Source: Beroe ovata (lineage: Eukaryota; Ctenophora; Nuda; Beroida; Beroidae). Taken from it: a stretch of 64,000 nucleotides of DNA. Below the pieces are notes generated by a model. That model had not been told where the DNA came from. It saw only the letters and a list, made by a program, of their open reading frames with translations, and did no database searches. Below are positions 42,121-52,769 of the stretch, one piece after another. Location: positions 421,486 through 485,485 of the forward strand of contig CAMPET010000014.1 in assembly GCA_946803715.1 (NCBI GenBank), read 5' to 3'. How positions within the stretch are numbered: the first letter of the stretch is position 1; each line of letters begins with the position of its first letter. The position numbers and the translations under genes were made by a program.

Positions 42121-42843
42121 CCAAAACTGTAACAAGCAAAAGTTAAAGATGAAGAATTGATAAATCTCTATTCTTATGAGACGAAAATGAAAATGTTGTT
42201 CCAAAGTTACAAATTTTCATTATAATAGGAGTATCAAAATAATTAATTTCTTGATGAGCTGTTATTTCTTAATGATGCTGGAGTAAAGATAAAGACTGTT
42301 TCAGGCAGGTGGTCACTACACTTCATGGTGCTATACCGGGTACCAGGGGGTGATTGCTTGAGGGCCTATCTCATAAAAAGCTCTTGCAATTTAAACACCC
42401 TGAAAGCTGAGGTAGGTATTGGACTGATGATACCTGCACACCACTCATTTTAGTGTGATTCATATAGATCTTGCTGCTCGTCAAAAAGTTGAAAGTGATC
42501 TTGTTGGTGTTCAAGAGAAAAGTCTTGCAGATTGAAATCTTTGTTTTCTGAATCATATCTTTTCATGAAGTAGATTGTCAAAATAGTTTTGATTTCTGGT
42601 CTGGTTTGTGAATGAAATAGTTATTGAAGAGTATCTATTGTGTTGCATTTTCAACATCTGAGACTCAGATATCCTGACTATCTGCCAAATTATAATGTTT
42701 CCTAGCAGCAACTTTTCTTGGTGCAGTTATCTATAAATATTGTGATTTCAACTTTCAGCTTAACTCAAGTTTCGAATGCAGGTTCTTATTGATATAATTA
42801 CAATCTATGCAATCCTTAGGTAAATTGGATGATGTCATAGTTA
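42121..42843. other. Intergenic, DHRS4-like promoter side
   Basis: AT-rich sequence without recognised exons or repeats. Confidence 0.45.
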
Positions 42844-43611
42844 ATGATGAGTTGTCTCAGACTTGTCAATAAAGTTGCCGCTGTCACTGGCTCTACAGCT
42901 GGTATTGGCTTTTCAATTGCTGAAAGGCTGGCTTCTGAAGGTGCTAAAGTGGTTATAAGTAGCAGAAAAGAGGAAAATGTGGAGAATGCAGTGAGCAAAT
43001 GCAAGTCAAATGGATATGATGTAAGTGGTCTGGTTTGTAATGTTTCTAAAGTTGAAGATAGAGAAGCTCTCTTGAATCACGTGAATCAGAACTATGGAAA
43101 ACTTGACATATTAGTCAGTAATGTGGGTACTAATCCTCATTTCGGGCCAATAGTCTCCTGTTCTGAATCCCATTGGTCTAAAATGTTCTATAACAATGTG
43201 ACATGTAGTGCACTTCTGACTTCCCGATTTACCCCTTTATTGGCTGCTTCTGGGAATGGCAATATAGTTTTTGTTTCTTCAATTGCAGGTTTCAGACCTT
43301 TAGACTTTATCATGCCATATTCAGTTACAAAAGCTGCATTGATTTCATTGACAAAAGGATTATCAATAGAACTAGCTAGCTCAAAAATAAGAGTAAATTG
43401 TATTGCACCTGGCATTATTGATACAGATTTCAGTAGTGCTATAACATCAAATGATATGGCTGTAAAAGAAATCATGAAGATCATACCCTTGAGACGAATA
43501 GGTACTGCTGATGAATGTTCTGGAACTGTTGCATTCCTGGTTTCTGACGACGCTTCCTATATCACTGGTGAAACAGTGTCAATCAATGGGGGTGTGCATG
43601 CAAGAGTATGA
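42844..43611 (+). CDS. DHRS4-like: DHRS4-like short-chain dehydrogenase/reductase
   Basis: A single exon encodes 255 residues. The SDR landmarks are TGSTAGIG (15-22), SNVG (92-95), FVSSIAGF with the catalytic serine (143-150), and PYSVTKAAL with Tyr159/Lys163. SSRKEENV (39-46), the block ASYITGETV near the end and IRVNCIAPGIIDTDFS are typical of DHRS4 (NADP-retinol/carbonyl reductase). Vertebrate DHRS4 ends in SRL, a peroxisomal import signal; this protein ends ARV, so import by PTS1 is doubtful. The second Met (residue 2) could equally start it. HMGCL and RAB21 follow on the same strand. Confidence 0.9.
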   Translation: MMSCLRLVNKVAAVTGSTAGIGFSIAERLASEGAKVVISSRKEENVENAVSKCKSNGYDVSGLVCNVSKVEDREALLNHVNQNYGKLDILVSNVGTNPHFGPIVSCSESHWSKMFYNNVTCSALLTSRFTPLLAASGNGNIVFVSSIAGFRPLDFIMPYSVTKAALISLTKGLSIELASSKIRVNCIAPGIIDTDFSSAITSNDMAVKEIMKIIPLRRIGTADECSGTVAFLVSDDASYITGETVSINGGVHARV

Positions 43612-43974
43612 TGTTGCTATAATAATTGTGCCATTTAGCCATTTGTATCAAGAATATAATTTCTTATTAACGTCTTGTTCTCTTGTTTGGATGATGAGAA
43701 ATTATGGTTTAACAGCTAGGAAAAACTCTTTATTAAATTAATTTCAACTTTCTGAATGTAATATGACGGTAATCTTATCAGTTGGAAATATGTAGAGATT
43801 CGTGGTGATAGAAACAGTGATCAGTTCTCCCTTACATTTTACCTTTGTTGTGGTAGTTAATAGTTGGATCTTCTTAGCATGAAACGTATAAAACTGAAGG
43901 TTTTCATTGTGACACAGGCCTATAACTATGAAATGTAAGTTAAGTTTCTATTACAAAGTACTTTTAGTTATAGG
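43612..43974. other. Short spacer DHRS4-like to HMGCL
   Basis: This 363-bp spacer holds the 3' end of one gene and the leader of the next. An acceptor-like TTATAG lies just before the HMGCL start. Nothing else is seen. Confidence 0.5.
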
Positions 43975-44928
43975 ATGAACTCACCCATGAGAAAATTAAA
44001 GACTTCACCAAATCTATTCCGAAGATGTGCTTCAAATTTCGTCAAAATTGTTGAAGTTGGTCCTCGGGATGGATTACAGAATGTGAAAAAAGTTGTTCCA
44101 ACACCTATTAAGATTGAGCTAATTGATCGATTGACTAAATGTGGCTTCAAATCAGTAGAATCAACAAGTTTCGTCTCTCCGAAGTGGGTGCCCCAATTGG
44201 CAGATGCTCAAGAGGTAATGACGAATATAACCCGTCGCTCTGGTACTGTGTATCCAGTTCTTGTGCCAAATCTCAAAGGATTTCAGACCGCCGTCACACA
44301 TTGTGATATAACAGAGATTGGGATATTCACAGCAGCCTCTGAAGCATTCTGCAAGAAGAATATAAACTGTTCTATTGATGAGAGTTTTGCACGTTTTGAG
44401 CCGTTGTTTGAACTAGCAAGAGATCGGGATATTGCAGTAAGAGGCTATGTTTCTTGTGTTGCTGGTTGTCCATATCAAGGTATTGTTGAGCATGGTGTTG
44501 TTGCTGACGTTGCTCAGAGGTTGCTAAAGATGGGTTGCTATGAAATCAGTCTCGGTGACACTATCGGTATTGCGTCTCCTGGAACGACAGATAATCTTCT
44601 CCGAGACATAATACCCTTCCTCTCAGTTGAGAAATTAGCGCTCCATGCTCATGACACATACGGACAAGCCCTGGCTAACATATATGTCGGCCTAGAGAAG
44701 GGTATTAGAGTTTTTGACAGTAGTGTAGCTGGTTTGGGCGGATGTCCGTATGCACGCGGTGCCAGTGGTAATGTAGCGTCTGAAGATTTGGTTTACATGT
44801 TGCATGAGAGTGGTTTTACTACCGATATTGATCTTCAGCAGCTTATCAGAGTAGGGAGATTCATTTCTGAATTCCTTGGCAGGACAAATGGCTCAAAAGT
44901 TAGTTTAGCTATGAATATTGAAGAATAA
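43975..44928 (+). CDS. HMGCL: Hydroxymethylglutaryl-CoA lyase
   Basis: One exon encodes 317 residues (human 325). After a basic N-terminus (MNSPMRKLKTSPNLFRRCAS) that could direct it to mitochondria, the TIM barrel begins VEVGPRDGLQN with the catalytic Arg and Asp. TSFVSPKWVPQ, PVLVPNLKGF, KKNINCSI, RGYVSCVAGCPY, EISLGDTIG and HAHDTYGQAL (metal-binding histidines) follow. The family signature SVAGLGGCPYARGASGN carries the active-site cysteine. The enzyme cleaves HMG-CoA to acetoacetate and acetyl-CoA in leucine breakdown and ketone body formation. The C-terminus is short and lacks the CKL-type peroxisomal end of vertebrate enzymes. Confidence 0.97.
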   Translation: MNSPMRKLKTSPNLFRRCASNFVKIVEVGPRDGLQNVKKVVPTPIKIELIDRLTKCGFKSVESTSFVSPKWVPQLADAQEVMTNITRRSGTVYPVLVPNLKGFQTAVTHCDITEIGIFTAASEAFCKKNINCSIDESFARFEPLFELARDRDIAVRGYVSCVAGCPYQGIVEHGVVADVAQRLLKMGCYEISLGDTIGIASPGTTDNLLRDIIPFLSVEKLALHAHDTYGQALANIYVGLEKGIRVFDSSVAGLGGCPYARGASGNVASEDLVYMLHESGFTTDIDLQQLIRVGRFISEFLGRTNGSKVSLAMNIEE

Positions 44929-45242
44929 TTTATCACCTAGTATTATAGTAAACTTGAATTGACATTTTTGTATATAATGCATTAGTATTTAGACTTTTTG
45001 TGAATGTATTAGTTTTTGGGTATCAGTTTCAAGAATCAACTTCTTATTTCATATTTCTTCTTACATCAATACACTGAAAGTCCCATGCGTCACGAATGTA
45101 ACTAGAACAAGACGTGTAGTGTATATTCGATAAGACATATAACATACTGAAACTCAATACAACAATACACACACACTCACTGGGTGACGTTAATCAGAGG
45201 GACCCATTATGCCCAGTTAGAGCAGGGTGTAGCATGTGAGAT
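44929..45242. other. Short spacer HMGCL to RAB21
   Basis: A 314-bp AT-rich spacer with the RAB21 promoter side. No feature is seen. Confidence 0.5.
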
Positions 45243-47710
45243 ATGACGTCAGCTGGTCCTCGACAGTTCAAGGTGGTCCTTCTTGGGGAGGGCTGTGTGG
45301 GTAAAACATCGCTCGTCCTACGATACTGTCAGAACACCTTCAATGATAACCACCTCTCGACACTTCAGGTTTTTGATTATAATGAGGTGTCACTGAACCG
45401 AATTGGAGTGAAAATGCAGTTATGATGCCTTCGTCATGGAATTTCTTTCTTAACTGAATGTATCCAGAACTCACGAATCAACTCATTTTTATTGTCCTCA
45501 TCACAGGCTTCGTATCAAGACAAGAGATTGAATATCGGCGGGCAGCGGGCGCATCTTTCAATATGGGTGGGTAGTGGGTACATTGTACAAGGTAATCAAT
45601 GATTTGAGACCGATCACGGTTCATGTTGACCATAATGCTAAGTTACCATTTACAGGATACAGCTGGACAAGAACGTTTTCACGCGCTGGGTCCGATCTAC
45701 TACCGGGACAGGTTTGTACTTCTACCTCACTGTTACAAGCACAGTTATTGAGTGGTCTTGACTAAAGGTTTCATGGTTGAGACCAATCGTCAGAAGACCA
45801 CTCAAAAACTGTGTTTTATTAGTGATACGCCCATTTTTTTATAAAGTTCGAGCACTTTGCTTCATCACTGGCACATTATTGCCGCATGACATAGGATGTA
45901 AGCCTCGGGATCGAGTGCTGTAATGTTATCTGCTGTGTAAACACTCGTGTGATGGGCGCTCTGCACTGCAGTGCCACACATTTCCAGCTCCTGACAGTAG
46001 TATCATGCACATCGATCTTGCTGTACGGCATGTTAAACAAGGAATCGAAACCGTGGGGTTCCGTACAGACCACTCTGTCACAGAAGTTGATAGCCTAATC
46101 ACATTGTACATGTGTTCTCATATTTGAGAATGCCAGTGTATATGAGGATTATTATTGGACGGTGATTAAGCAATGTAGAATCTTTCCACATGAACTTAAT
46201 GAAGCAACGTTCACTTGGTTTGTTCGCAATAGGAATAAAATTAGTGGGAGCGCTGAGAGATGTCATAACTTCCTTGTTACTCATGAAAATGTTTCAGTTT
46301 TGAGTTATTGTGTTGTATTTGACGAAAGTGCCCTCCGATAACGTCCGAAATTTTGAATAGTTTTAATCTTAGTGTATTGTAGGTAACTCAAACCCATTCT
46401 GATAACACAAGAATAACCGGTGTCAAGTTTCATATTTCTGTGATGTCATCGATCAGGAACATTCAGAGAAACCTACATGCTTATCAAATTTAGAGAAAAG
46501 TTTATTGAAGTGGCTATACCTACAATGTAGGTCATTCTTATCATGTTTAATGTTTATCATGTTTCATAAGGCTATACACATTGTATAGTCACGCCAGCGA
46601 AAGCTGGTACAATGTTGATGAAGTTAGCTGCATCGAGTAGATACCAATATCTACTCGATGAATATTGCATTCATGTATTCACGATTAACCATTTCAGCAA
46701 TGGTGCGATCCTTGTATACGACATTACAGATGAAGACAGCTTTGATAAGGTAGGTACTGTTGCAGCAATAGTTGTACGGTGAGCTGCTCTGATCTACTTC
46801 TTATTCCAATGCGCATACAATGTAATCTGTTTCAGGTCAAGAATTGGGTCAGAGAATTGAGGAAAATGCTTGGCGATAACATTGAACTATGCATCGCAGG
46901 TAACCTACTCGTAACATACTGATCACTGTAGTCGATCAATTGAAGTTTTGAGTTTATATCGAGTATTGAGTATCATCGATAATGGACATTCAGGAAACAA
47001 GATAGATCTTGAAAAGGACAGGAAAGTTTCCAAGGCTAATGCTCAACAGTAAGTGTCTTGTACTGACTACTGTAGGAAAATTAATTTCAAATTATTTGCA
47101 GTAAAAACACATGTCATTCCTGTAAGATGTGTAATCTATGATATTTTCCATAAGGTATGCCCAATCGGTCGGTGCAAAGCACTACGACACCTCAGCAAAG
47201 CTTGATAAAGGTGTTACTGATATGATGCTAGACCTTACAAAAAGTAAGTTGTCTGTTATTATGTAGTGAATGTGATTAGGCTATGAACTTCTGTGACAGA
47301 GTGGTCTGTATGGAACCCTTCCTTATACGACACACTTCCTTGATCCTGTGACAGTGTGACACGCGGAAAAGTTCGCTGACCGCGAATTCCAAACGCTTAA
47401 ATTATGATTGTATTTGCGCGTTTTGTCGTATTTAATCACGCGCATTGTCGTAAACAAATCGAATCTCAAGTCTCTGTGTTTGAGTTTCGATACAGGTACC
47501 TGTCTTCACGATTTTTCGATATGATTCAAAGGTTTTAAGGTTGCCGAGCCTATGAGACTGGAGTATAACATCTCAGGAATGTTGGCAGTTGCGTCGACCC
47601 AGCAAACAGTGACTCAAAACGGGCGACAATCGAACAGACCACGACCTCCAGTGCAAATTGTGGACGATGACCAAAATACTCCTGTTCAATCGGCTGGCGG
47701 TTGCTGCTGA
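45243..47710 (+). CDS. RAB21: Small GTPase RAB21
   Basis: Eight exons (45243-45368, 45507-45566, 45656-45711, 46698-46749, 46836-46899, 46994-47048, 47155-47243, 47577-47710) join to 211 residues with all phases agreeing; human RAB21 has 225. FKVVLLGEGCVGKTSLVLRY contains the P-loop (15-22), STLQASY the effector region, WDTAGQERFHALGPIYYRD the switch II region, GAILVYDITDEDSF, GNKIDLEKDRKVS (NKxD) and TSAKLDKG (SAK) complete the G motifs. The C-terminus GGCC carries the double cysteine for geranylgeranylation. RAB21 controls early endosomes and integrin traffic. The third intron is nearly 1 kb, while the others are about 85-330 bp. Confidence 0.97.
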
Positions 47711-48340
47711 CTCGATCTCAGACCGTTGTGTTGGTATATGAATCATATCTACACTTTATTCTTGATTGCATTATAAGCAAGTTTATCATGACCATGGCTT
47801 GTTCTGCATCGATCTTAATTTAATTGTAAATTTGGACTTATTATGGGCTTTTTGGAACGTCCAGTCCTGTATAATGTTTCCAAGTATCTACAATCTACCA
47901 AATAAACATACGAATATAGTAAAAACTGGTCTAGATAGAAGGAAATCCTCAATTGCGTTATTGCACATTCCACTTGTAAGATGAAATCTGACAACATTGA
48001 ACAACGTCCGACCTGATAGTTGAGTACCGGAGATTTCGATCGATATCAAAGAAAATTTGAGGTATTGAATTTGTTCATGTTGACTGTTGTTTAATTTCAG
48101 CAGTTCATTGACCAAATCGACCACGCCCGACCGCGACGCACCCTAAACACCCGCTAAAAGTAAATGCACCCTAAAACAAAATGCAATGCACCGGGTACGG
48201 TGTTGTCGGCGGCCTCGGATTTTATCTGACAAACCGGGCGTGCACTGCACTGTGCCATGCGGTGCAGGGCACATATGCATAGCATGAGCATGGCTGATGG
48301 CGCCCCCATAACCCGGCCGCAGCCCTACACTAAACAATTG
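47711..48340. other. Intergenic 3' of RAB21
   Basis: AT-rich DNA passing into a GC-rich repeat island. GATTTTATCTGACAAA near 48216 matches words of the foldback repeat at 29041. Confidence 0.4.
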
Positions 48341-48519
48341 TTGTAGGATTTTACCCATACCGTCCGCGTCGGTGCGCGCGATTTTCAATCCGCNACGGCG
48401 CGACGTCCACAGCTGTATTCGAACTCGCGCGAATCTGAGTGCGTAGTTTTCGTAGGGCGCGCGCGGATCGATGAAAATTGCGCGCAGCGACGGTGGGATA
48501 AATTGATAAAATCCTACAC
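48341..48519. repeat. Longer relative of the TTGTAGGATT foldback element
   Basis: The left end TTGTAGGATTTTACCC and right end GATAAAATCCTACAC are inverted repeats matching the ends of the element at 28873, and the left inner part GGTGCGCGCGAT is shared. The interior is longer (about 150 bp) and GC-rich and is broken by the gap N at 48394. No clear target duplication is visible. Confidence 0.65.
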
Positions 48520-48539
48520 GTTGCCGGATGTTATCTGTC

Positions 48540-48847
48540 CACTGTTCAATTCCTTGCGCGCGGCGCGAATAAGCCGCGAAAAGCTCTAGTTTGCGGCGAG
48601 CCGCGCGCGCGAAACGAAATTCTTGGCAGGTATCCCTTATTGATCTCGCGGCAATGCGGCATGCATCAGCGCTTTTTCTATCTTTTCATTTGCATTCTCA
48701 TTGTATTGGCTGTCGATGATAGCCCCTGTCGAGAATTTCATTGCGCGCGCGCCGCAAATCATTCTCAGATTTGCGCCGCAAATCATTCTCAGATGTCGCT
48801 CGCCGCTTCGCGGCTCGCGTCAGCTGGGCCTAGCATCGCCAGGCAAT
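48540..48847. repeat. GC-rich dispersed elements, copy R4 and an inverted partial copy
   Basis: On the plus strand, about 48710-48847 gives GGCTGTCGATGATAGCCCCT, TCGAGAATTTCATTGCGCGC, CGCAAATCATTCTCAGA (this block twice), TCGCCGCTTCGCGGCTCGCG, TCAGCTGGGCCTAGCATCGC and CAGGCAA. Upstream (48545-48640) a partial copy runs in the opposite sense. This is the best-preserved copy of the family in the window. Confidence 0.75.
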
Positions 48848-49383
48848 CATTGTACTAATCATTGTGATATTGTTACTTATGTTACTTATGGTTATGTTGT
48901 ATTTAATTCATAATTTATTCCATTTATTGCTTTATTAATGATTATTGCAGATAAATGGCAAAGAATGCCTCTTCTGAAATATATCTTTTCATGAACTATA
49001 CTCTCATTGAGAACTGAAAATATTACAAAAGTAGTTTAGTGGCATGATAAACCTGTCTGTTCTTTCATGAAGAAGTTTTTTATACATGAAATTTGTATGA
49101 GCCTTAAGTCAACGGAATAATATGGCACTTGTAGGATTACTCCCTACTCTGGCTGTCAGGATTTAGGCTGATTCAAGATTGTAAGGAAAAACCCTACAAA
49201 TATATTGATTGGACCTAACATACCCCACTAGTCAACTAAATTAAAACCCCATCCTCTGATTTGATTGTAATAAGTAGTGTTCATGAAGTTTAACAGTGTT
49301 AAGTTTGTATTGAGAATGTATCTTCTGTATTATCAATACTTATCAATATCAACACTATTTGCTCTCAAAGGCCCAAAAGAAAT
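48848..49383. other. SLC52A upstream flank with a decayed foldback element
   Basis: At 49132-49200 a 66-70 bp segment starts TTGTAGGATTACTCCCTAC and ends AAAACCCTACAA-like, a decayed member of the 28873 family. The rest is AT-rich promoter-side sequence. Confidence 0.5.
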
Positions 49384-50743
49384 ATGGAATCAGTTCATCC
49401 CTGTGTTTCGCTACTGATAGTCCTTTTTGGAATGGGCAGTTGGGTGGAAATAAATGGTGTTTGGGCTGAGCTACCATTGCTGGTTTCTAAGGCCCCTGAG
49501 GGATGGAATCTTCCAACATATCTTGTACTCATGATTCAGGTATTACAATTTAACTTACCTTACTAGATGATTACATCAGTTAAATCCTATAGCACTAAAT
49601 AAAATCCATATCCTACAGGTAGCAAACATTGGCCCTATCCTCTTTACCATCTTGCGTCATTTCAAGACCAGTTTTGCCAGTCTTAAATACACAGCATACC
49701 TTATTTTGATGGTTGGATTTCTTGCTGCAATCTTTCTTTCACAGTTTTGGGACAAACATGTAAAAGTTGGAGAAAAGATGACCAGTCTTCCACTTCTGTT
49801 ACTGTCATTTATCTTTGCTCTCACTGATTGTACAACATCAGTTGTTTTCCTATCTTTCATGGCAAAGTATCCCCAGCAATACATGATTCCATTCTACATT
49901 GGAGAGGGGCTCAGTGGAGTTGTGCCAAGTTTATTAGCTTTGTCTCAAGGTACAGGGGGTGGTTCATGCTACAACAGTTCTGACAGTACATCCCAGTCTG
50001 GCCCTAGGTTTACAGTTAACGTGTTCTTTGGTTTGTTGTCAGTTCTCATGGCTGTATCAGGAATAGCTTTTTATCTCCTGAATAACACAAATGTTGGTCT
50101 TAATGAGAGGAACGACCGAGCCTTGCAAACTGAGACTACTCCCGAGTTGAATAAGTCCGAGGAGCCCCTTACAGAAGCTGAGGAACCTAGGAAAGTTAGA
50201 GTGATAGATGTATTTTTTAGGAGTAGCGATGAGCATGATAGAGGGTTGAAATGGAAGTTCGTCCAGCTTTACTTGGTAACAGCAATAGTGTGTGCTCTTG
50301 GCAATGGTGTTATTCCTTCTGTTTCTTCATATGCCTGCTTGCCATATGGGCCTGTAAGCTACCATCTTGCTACCCAATTGTCTCTCCTGGTCAACCCCAT
50401 ATGTTGCTTCATTGCATTTTTTGTGGCTTGCAAGTCTCCCATGAAGTTGAACTTCCTGTGTTCCTTTGCTGTTCTCATTGCTTCCATCATAATATATACA
50501 GCAACTCTTTCACCCACTCCGTGGCTTGTTGGCTCTGCTGGTGGATCCACTCTCATTATTCTTCTTTTCATGTTGTGGTCAGGTTGTATCTCATACATCA
50601 AAGTAAATGTGGCAAGCATTTTACAGCAGTATGGTGAAAATGCATTAATGGTTTGCGGTATTGTCACTCAGATAGGATCCTGCTGCGGTGCAGTGGTTAT
50701 TTTCTTAATCACAACAAAAACAAAGACTTTTGTACCTTGTTAA
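49384..50743 (+). CDS. SLC52A: Riboflavin transporter (SLC52A family)
   Basis: Two exons (49384-49539, 49619-50743) join in phase 0 to 426 residues, with about eleven hydrophobic segments as in RFVT proteins. Signature blocks are [30 protein letters not shown], the splice join giving [64 protein letters not shown] and [11 protein letters not shown]. The family imports riboflavin across the plasma membrane, the source of FMN and FAD used by flavoenzymes such as DHODH and PYROXD1 encoded nearby. The charged loop around residues 205-235 is cytosolic by prediction. The paralogue class (A1, A2 or A3) is not resolved. Confidence 0.94.
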
Positions 50744-51392
50744 ATGTTATTGATTTCGATTAGGACATTCAAAGTCAGCTGTTTATAATTAGCTATTCAT
50801 AACTAACCAATATCTTGTGTGATGTGCTGTGTGATCGTTATTGTGTAAATTGAACGTATTCCGTGAAATATAGTGTATCTTAGGAGATCTGTATTTGATT
50901 TTTGTAAGCATGATCAGTTTATCTTTCTTTCTGTGCCATTGTTGTTATTTGCTCTTTTGATATAAATAGTTCCCGTTAGGTACTGAACCTGTTTTGACCC
51001 TCAGTGATCTATTACCCTCAGTTGATAATGTGACCCTCAGTTATATAGTGTGATGCATTTTTAATTGACCCTCTGCTCGATGTCCATACAATATTTGCGT
51101 TTATATTGTTAACTTGATCCTTTATTTTTTGAGAGGTAGCGACTTTCTAGTGCTTGTTTTTCTACATTACTTATACATTTGCTTCATAAAAATCTCAAAT
51201 TGCTATTTTAAATTTCATGGTCTCATTGTTGTCTTATATGGCTTCTGAAAGCAGATTTATATATGACTTACTGACTTAGTTATTAGACTATCGTAAGTTA
51301 TTTGGACGTTCCAGTTCAATGAATATCTACAACTTCCATACCTAAATGATTTATGTTAACTGTAATGAATGACTTTTCCCAGGAATTAGCGA
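50744..51392. other. Intergenic SLC52A to PYROXD1
   Basis: AT-rich; near 51000-51050 the word ACCCTCAGT is repeated a few times. No exon is recognised. Confidence 0.45.
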
Positions 51393-52769
51393 ATGAGATA
51401 TGTGGTGATTGGGGGTGGGGTTGCCGGTACAACAGTTGCTGAATCTATCCCATCATTCGATAAAGAGGCTCAAATATCTTTGATATCCGCATCGGATACT
51501 GTTAAAAAAGTTGTTAATTTGGAGCAAAGGGGAGAAGTACTTGGATCATTTGACATAGAAGACTCCACTCCACAACATGACAGATATGAATTCATTTGTG
51601 GTGTCGTAAAAGATTGCGACTTCCACACAAAAACTGTCATTCTAGCAGATGAAACAAGAGTTCCATATGATCGATTATGTATTGCCACTGGAGCGCGACC
51701 CAACGTCATTTTTCCCAATTGTCCCCATGTGGTGGGAATACGAGACACTGAGACAGTAGAAGACCTCGAATCACGTTTGCGGAGTTGTAAACACATCACA
51801 GTTCTTGGGAATGGTGGTATTGCATCTGAACTTGTCTTTGCATTGAAGAAATGTCATACTTCGTGGGTTATAAAAGATGAGACGGTATCAACAGTGTTTG
51901 TCGGTGGTATAGCCAGCAAGTTTCTCTTGGATTCGATCAATAAAGAATCGTCCGATGCAACAAAAAGTGTGTCACAAGGCACTATTTCTAAACGGCATAT
52001 TTACTCGACAACGGTGGGCTGCAAACCTGAGAATGATTTGCAAGGATCCGCCCTTGGACCTGACTGGTACAATGGTCGATTATTGCACGGTTTGTGTGAG
52101 GATGGTGTCCTTGAAATCGAATATGGTACAGAGATATCCAATGTCGAGACTGCAACGGATACTGACCACAATCTCAAGATAACCCTCAAAAACGGCAAAG
52201 TCATTCATTCAGACATTCTCGTTAGTGCCACTGGTGTAGTGCCGAATTCAGATATCTTCCGAGACAGTCTGAATATCTGTGATATTGATGGCGGTATACT
52301 TGTCAACAAGCGTATGCAAACAAGTGATCCGCACGTTTTTGCAGCAGGAGACGTTTGTACCATCCCTTGGCGCGAGTCTGAAAACTGGAAGCAAATGAGA
52401 CTCTGGACCCAAGCGTTACAACAGGGTTTCTACGCTGCCCGATCTATGACCAGTTCAGAGGACGATATTGTTGAACCCGACATTGCATTTGATATATTCA
52501 CGCATTCCACCAAGCTCTTCGGGTTTAAAGTAATTCTCTTGGGACGCTTTCAGGAGTGGGAGGGTTGCCAGTGTTTTTTCAGAATTACGGAACACAAGGA
52601 ATTCATCAAACTTGTCATAAGTGAGGATAGAGTTCAAGGAGCGTTATTAATTGGAGAAACTGATCTGGAGGAAGTGATGGAAAACCTCATTTTGAATCAG
52701 TTAGACATATCTCATCTTGGGGAAGATATATTAGACCCAAACATAGATATCGAGGACTACTTTGATTGA
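51393..52769 (+). CDS. PYROXD1: Pyridine nucleotide-disulfide oxidoreductase domain protein 1
   Basis: One exon encodes 458 residues (human PYROXD1 500). The FAD-binding fold starts at the N-terminus with VVIGGGVAGTTVAE (4-17), a second dinucleotide fold shows VLGNGGIASELVFA, and ATGVVPNSDIF plus HVFAAGDVC complete the flavin site. The order SALGPDW, MRLWTQALQQGFYAA, GALLIGETDLEE, ENLILNQLDIS and the C-terminus ILDPNIDIEDYFD is diagnostic for PYROXD1. The protein is a nuclear and cytosolic flavoprotein linked to protection of the tRNA ligase complex and to myopathy in humans. It lacks the redox CxxC disulfide of classical family members, as PYROXD1 does. The N-terminus is about 12 residues shorter than human. 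Confidence 0.96.
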   Translation: MRYVVIGGGVAGTTVAESIPSFDKEAQISLISASDTVKKVVNLEQRGEVLGSFDIEDSTPQHDRYEFICGVVKDCDFHTKTVILADETRVPYDRLCIATGARPNVIFPNCPHVVGIRDTETVEDLESRLRSCKHITVLGNGGIASELVFALKKCHTSWVIKDETVSTVFVGGIASKFLLDSINKESSDATKSVSQGTISKRHIYSTTVGCKPENDLQGSALGPDWYNGRLLHGLCEDGVLEIEYGTEISNVETATDTDHNLKITLKNGKVIHSDILVSATGVVPNSDIFRDSLNICDIDGGILVNKRMQTSDPHVFAAGDVCTIPWRESENWKQMRLWTQALQQGFYAARSMTSSEDDIVEPDIAFDIFTHSTKLFGFKVILLGRFQEWEGCQCFFRITEHKEFIKLVISEDRVQGALLIGETDLEEVMENLILNQLDISHLGEDILDPNIDIEDYFD

